Assembly: GCF_014066305.1 (NCBI RefSeq)
Contig: NW_023501196.1
Coordinates: forward strand, 1-12,836
DNA length: 12,836 bases
From: Letharia columbiana
Lineage: Eukaryota > Ascomycota > Lecanoromycetes > Lecanorales > Parmeliaceae
Reading direction: 5' to 3'
A program made the position numbers and the translations under genes. The notes under the pieces were generated by a model, which did not search any database, had not been told where the DNA came from, and was given only the letters and a program-made list of their open reading frames with translations. Below, piece by piece: positions 8,869 through 12,836 of the stretch; positions within the stretch are counted from its first letter, which is position 1; each line of letters starts with the position of its first letter.

Positions 8869-10380
8869 ATGTCACCATACCCTCTCGCCACAGCTCTGCT
8901 CTTGCCACGAGGGATCTTCAAACACGACAACAGCAACAGTAGCAGTAACAGTAACCAACACGGATCCAACCACCATGGACTCAATCACACATGCCCAGTG
9001 CCGGATGAACAAGGACCGCGTAAGGACACTTCGACCGCCTAATCCCTACCACTCATCGCTGACCGGTGTGCCTTCTTCACCCAGTCATCGTGCCTCTGGT
9101 TGGCAGCATGACCTTCCATAGCGTCGGGCTCATCATCGCCGGAGCATTGATGGGGTTTGCGTGCATTTTGTCATTTGGCCTGATGATAGCCCACGCGACG
9201 CATTTCTCGATGCCGCTGGAGCAGAAACAGTATGGGTCCACCCATCGATGCAATGGCACGCCCACCTCAGAAGATTTTGTGCTCGCTAACCAACCACCTC
9301 TTCTGCAGGATCATACGCATAACCTTCACGATCCCCGTCTTCGCCATACTCGCCTTCCTCGGTATCCTCCTCGAGTCGCGGGCCGTGTACTTGATACCGC
9401 TGACGGAGGTGTACGAGTCGTTCGCGCTCGGTGGGTTCTTCTTCCTGCTGTGTGCGTGGATCCATCCCAATGGTTCGGAGAGAGAGAGGATCTTGAACCG
9501 GGAGGGGAAGTTGGGGATGTACAATGTGGGCTGGCCAGGGTAGCATATCCCTTGTGGGTATGGACACTGACATGAGAGCTGACAGAGAGTGTGGTTCTTT
9601 GTGTTTCAGCAACCATTTGTCATGATCGTTCTCGTTGTGGTGCAAGAGATCACGCAGGCCGCAGGGGTGTTTTGCGCGACGAGTAAGAACATACAGTTCG
9701 CTCATGTCTGGGTAGGTGGATGTTTCCTTGTCTGGTGCTCGTGGTTGCAGCCTAGAAGGCGGACGTCAGGGCTCTGACGGGTAGACAGATATCAAGCTTT
9801 TCATCCGTCACGACAACCTTCGCAATAGGAGCGGTGCTACGATTCCATGGCGCTACGAAGCAGATGACCGCACAACAGAAACCCTTGCTGAAGCTCGTGT
9901 CATTCAAGGGAATAGTGTTCCTGTCTTGGATCCAGTCGGTACGTACATCCCTGACAGATTTCCCGTACTCGTAAGCCAACCCTCTCCCAGGCCCTCTTCT
10001 CCTTCCTGACCTCCAGCGGCCACCTGCACCCAAACAACCACCTTACCTTCCTAGACCTATCCGTCGGCATACCCGCCATGATTACATGTCTCGAAATGGC
10101 GCTCTTCTCCATGCTCTTCCTGTTCGCGTATCCGATTAGTCCCTACACCGCAAAGGGCCGCATCACCGGCCTGCTCCACGGGAGCGGTCCCACAAGCCAT
10201 CCAGGATACGTGGGCGGTCCTCTAGGACTCAGTGCTTTGTTTGAAGCACTTAATATATTTGATTTGATTAAGGCTATGATGGTGGCGCCGATGAGGCTAG
10301 GCAAGGGAAGGGCGATGATGATGAAGGAGCAAGCGAGTGCGGCGGATGAGGGTCCCAAGAATAAGGCTTATGGGGGCTGA
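8869..10380 (+). CDS. OST-alpha/DUF300 family seven-helix membrane protein
   Basis: Six exons: 8869-9019, 9085-9229, 9309-9525, 9586-9711, 9789-9938, 9991-10380, giving 392 residues. Family (Solute_trans_a, formerly DUF300): organic-solute-transporter-alpha/TMEM184-like proteins; fungal members are of uncertain substrate. Seen: a luminal/extracellular-type N-terminus rich in Asn, Ser and His (18-40) with an N-H-T sequon at 39-41, then C-P-V-P-D-E-Q-G-P at 42-50. Hydrophobic helices lie at about 64-86, 101-120, 132-150, 175-196, 214-232, 246-270 and 286-311. Family landmarks are I-I-R-I (100-103), V-Y-E-S-F (133-137), T-Q-A-A-G-V-F-C (194-201), F-A-H-V-W (209-213), L-K-L-V-S-F-K and C-L-E-M in helix 7. 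All introns show branch sites (CTGAC or CTAAC). Exon 3/4 alternative: donor 9540 with acceptor 9587 adds four residues but needs a GAG acceptor. Start 8869 is chosen over in-frame 8755, which overlaps the TATA box. Length is normal and no defects were seen. Confidence 0.92.
8926..8960 (+). repeat. AAC/AGC-AGT trinucleotide tract coding the Asn/Ser run
   Basis: An imperfect AACAGC/AACAGT array inside exon 1 of the OST-alpha family gene, encoding alternating Asn and Ser at residues 20-30. Such tracts vary in length between strains and lie in the poorly conserved N-terminus. Confidence 0.6.
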
Positions 10381-10609
10381 TATTACGACGGATGCGACCT
10401 CAAACCCAGGATGGAGCTCGGTCGCTGGAATTCGGATTTTGTGGAAGCAAAGAGTCGTGTTCTGTTGATTGGGACTCAGGTCGAGATTGCGTGAGGCCCC
10501 TGAGCTTTGGCCTTCTGTTCAGCGTACTCATGAGTAGATTGAGATTTTCATTACTACGCTAGCAATACAAAAATTTCATACAAATTAGAAGGGTTGCTCA
10601 TACCGAATG
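10381..10609. other. Convergent intergenic region (3' ends of both genes)
   Basis: 229 bp between two stop codons facing each other. It must contain both 3' untranslated regions and polyadenylation sites, probably overlapping. An A-rich stretch at 10563-10585 could serve either strand. A 12-bp perfect palindrome, TACTCATGAGTA, lies at 10525-10536. No further gene. Confidence 0.6.
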
Positions 10610-12253
10610 CTATGACAGGCTTGTCGCTTCGTAAATTCCAAGCACGTTCCGAATATAGCCCAACCGTTTCATCATCCAATTTCTCTGTAAGAGGGTACCA
10701 AGGCCCTTACATACGATTAAGCGTAGAGGCCAGAGGAGTAGAAAGCCTCCGATGGCCTTCTTTTGTTGAGGTTGCCGCAAATTGCCTTCCTGATCAACCT
10801 CGCCGAGAAGATAAGAGACACTAGCACAGATATCATCGATTAGGTCTTCAATTCCTTGGGAGATTTGATCCACGGCGCAAGGGTTGTCGATCTCGAGTGG
10901 AGCTGGCTCCCAGGCAGTATACTCTCTTTGCCGCGAAGAACACTTTTGAAGACATTCTAGCAAAAGAATGCGCATGCAGCGGTATTGGTTCCACATGGCC
11001 GCCATGGTGGGACTGGTGTAGAGATGAATTGAGGGTGGTGCCTGCAAGTCAAAGGCAGTTTTGGGAGGCGCAGAACATGGAGCTTCCATCTTCGCGAACA
11101 AGTAATATCCCGAGGCTTGTCCGCTCCACGTCGTCAATTTCATATCGAGTATGAAAATAGCATTGATGATTTTATGCAACGCAGTCACTTGCACATAATC
11201 AAGTGCAGCTTGCCGCAGCAAGTCGTCCGCATCGGCGAGCAAGTGACACGTTTCGCAGGCGAGGCCCCCGAATTGCCTTGAATAAGGATCTCGACGAGGG
11301 TCTCTTCCCATGAACTCGGCTTCCTTGCTTGGTCGTATCTTCCGCGTAAGATTCCTTATTGTCTAGAAGGCTGTGAGTCAGCAGAGATATCGTCCCACTG
11401 TGGTGCAATCACATACCAAAGTATTATGCGCGTTGAACGATAAATACGTGGAGCTAGAGGATTCGACTTGCTCGGGACGTCGCATGCGCAGAAGACTTTC
11501 CAACACATCAACGTGGGAGGACCATAATGCGCAGGGGGATGCAAGCTTTTCTCCGCTGACTAACTACACTTGGGGTCAGACGGCTGGAAAGCTATACAGG
11601 CGCCCCAGAGAGCCAAAGTTACCTCATAATATCCCAGGCAGAGAATTGTTGCAAGAACGGGGTCCTCCTTAAGGTTCTCCTGCTTACGCAGAGCCTCGGC
11701 AATCAGTGACAGCGCTCTGCCATAGCGCTGTCTCGCCTGCGGTACTAGATATTCCAAGCTCGACCGATGAGCAAAACTTATCAGTGCAACTGCTGAAACA
11801 GCTTCTTCAAAGGCAGAAGTGCCATGTTCTTTGCTCAGTAGGTCGGGCAGACCATGAAGGAAGCCAAAGCAAACTTTATCGTCGCTTGGTTTGATCACAT
11901 AATCGTGGAAAAACATGCAGACTGACTGAGCGTGCCAGTCTGCAGGCATTGGCGCACCAATAGATGAAGTGCGACGCGAACTGATAGTAGTGGGGAGAGG
12001 CTGTTGTCTCCGATGCTCTTCCACGTCGACGCTGAGGGTATTTCGAAATATGAGGTCAGTCGCGGTTGGATAGCCTGAGCATAGTCTGCCGTTTCTTCGA
12101 CATCGACAACATTCTGGAAGGCCTTGATCACACTTGTAGATGAAATCTCGATTAGCCTCAAGTTTGAGCAGCGTATCAATGCCGGAGGTGTACCTTTACC
12201 TTGCGATCTTTGCAAGGCTGACAGCCGCGACTTGGTTTGCCGACGTTGGGCAT
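10610..12253 (-). CDS. Zn(II)2Cys6 transcription factor with Fungal_trans_2-type regulatory region
   Basis: Minus-strand exons: 12253-12194, 12132-11623, 11563-11417, 11362-10610; 489 residues. Seen: a complete binuclear zinc cluster with Cys at 11, 14, 21, 28, 31 and 38 (CX2CX6CX6CX2CX6C), preceded by G-K-P-S-R-G and followed by the typical G-Y-x4-D-L-I-F-R-N (40-51). A basic/Ser linker follows (61-77, including R-R-T-S, a PKA-type site by consensus). The rest is the helical Fungal_trans_2 region: F-F-H-D-Y-V (94-99), G-F-L-H-G-L-P, the Y-Y-E-L-V junction of exons 2 and 3, W-N-Q-Y-R, and the C-terminal G-G-F-L-L-L-W-P-L-R-L block (from 444). Known: such proteins are nuclear regulators binding CGG triplets, often of metabolic genes. 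Introns 2 and 3 have CTGAC branch sites and TAG acceptors. Intron 1 (12193-12133) has a CTAAT branch site but a rare AAG acceptor, fixed by the Cys spacing. ATG has A at -3. Target genes are unknown; the convergent neighbour is not evidence of regulation. No defects were found. Confidence 0.92.
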
Positions 12254-12371
12254 GATGAGGCAGGTACGTGGGAATAATTGGTGAAAGGTGCTACAACTGG
12301 CTTTAGTATGTGCGGATGGTAAAGGGTGTAGGTATGGTCAATCGAAGCAATGGGGACCAATGGGATGGGGG

Positions 12372-12377
12372 TTTATA
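12372..12377 (-). promoter_or_regulatory. TATA-like element of the transcription factor gene
   Basis: Minus-strand TATAAA (plus strand TTTATA) lies about 119 bp upstream of the ATG at 12253, a distance similar to that of the TATA-like element of the neighbouring gene. An ATTGG pentamer on the minus strand at about 12356-12360 lies downstream of it and is not in a CCAAT-box position. Confidence 0.4.
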
Positions 12378-12836
12378 TGGGTGGTGAGGGTATGAAAATA
12401 TTGTACCTGATCTACACGTGGCGGTGTTCCTTGCTGCCCCAGCCACAAGATAGCCACTGCCAAGACTCAGCCGCAATGCACCTAAATCAGAAGATCATCT
12501 AGGTCTTGGCACCATCTCGAAAGTCAATTCGTCCATTTCGAATCAATTCATGCACTTCAGAAGACGGACTTTTCAATTGTCACGTCTCGATTCTTGTCAA
12601 TCTCTCCCCCTCTCCCTCACTTCCTCTACAAGTATCGGCAGCTAAAACATCGACTGATTCCGAACTCAATATTCTAAAGCCAATCGCCTGCTCCTCGAGG
12701 CTCCTCATGGATATCCACTACTCATAGTGCGCCCAGCTTCTATGACTGCCTTGCAGAAGTTTGATTAGAGGAAGCATCAAAGCCAGCTCCGCCCACAGCA
12801 GTTCCAGCAGAAGGTCTGCTCGAGAGTCTTCGTTCA
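12378..12836. other. Upstream region of the transcription factor gene; no supported gene
   Basis: About 460 bp of normal-composition DNA. On the minus strand, 12834-12718 is open to the window edge with a Leu-rich reading, and a second frame ending at 12740 is also open. Either could be the C-terminus of a gene entering from the right, but they compete and neither shows a motif. A plus-strand frame at 12506-12727 begins with TTG, not ATG, and has no support. Confidence 0.4.

Noticed and set aside
9066..9705. Several open frames on both strands across the OST-alpha family gene (for example minus 9286-9705 and 9326-9616)
   Set aside because: They are shadows of the real exons and their introns; composition is biased and they show no family features.
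10594..11154. Plus-strand frames antisense to the transcription factor gene
   Set aside because: They oppose a well-supported coding exon and have no motifs.
11356..11544. Minus-strand 62-codon frame over exon 3 of the transcription factor
   Set aside because: Wrong frame. The frame giving A-L-W-S-S-H-V-D-V-L-E joins both neighbouring exons in phase and matches the family.
11895..12215. Minus-strand frame reading across intron 1 of the transcription factor
   Set aside because: It reads through the intron and in another frame. The spliced model restores all six zinc-binding cysteines.
12506..12727. Plus-strand 73-codon frame
   Set aside because: TTG start, Ser/Pro-rich low-information sequence, and no promoter or splice evidence.

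Overview
The window reads as nuclear DNA of a filamentous ascomycete (Pezizomycotina). Two signs point there. First, the left 8 kb is extremely AT-rich and almost free of CpA and TpG dinucleotides while CpG and CpT survive, which is the signature of repeat-induced point mutation (RIP). Second, the right 4.7 kb carries two intact genes with short fungal introns (54-79 nt, CTRAY-type branch sites), a Zn(II)2Cys6 transcription factor and a fungal OST-alpha/DUF300 membrane protein.

Layout. Positions 1 to about 8076 are an AT-isochore made of heavily mutated repeats; no intact gene is present. Recoverable structure there: a palindromic cluster at 1156-1240, a short tandem repeat at 1262-1343, two direct long repeats about 5.11 kb apart (2131-2590 and 7249-7700, possibly degenerate LTRs), an inverted partial copy of the same repeat (6999-7137), and on the minus strand a dead reading frame (about 5564-6810) built of in-phase repeated acidic/tyrosine-rich modules. 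The AT-rich state ends abruptly near 8040-8090, with a truncated open frame of unknown origin (7993-8346, minus) straddling the edge.

Positions 8869-10380 (+) encode a six-exon, about 392-residue seven-helix protein of the organic solute transporter alpha (formerly DUF300) family. Positions 10610-12253 (-) encode a four-exon, 489-residue Zn2Cys6 transcription factor with a Fungal_trans_2-type regulatory region. The two genes converge, with 229 bp between their stop codons, and each has a TATA-like element about 110-120 bp upstream of its ATG. No functional link between them is shown by the sequence. The last 580 bp hold the transcription-factor promoter and nothing else I can support.

The exon models were assembled by hand from splice signals, phase and family resemblance. 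No search was run. The most unusual items are the dead modular reading frame in the RIP block, the RIP-marked palindromes, and a tandem splice donor inside the zinc-finger codons of the transcription factor.
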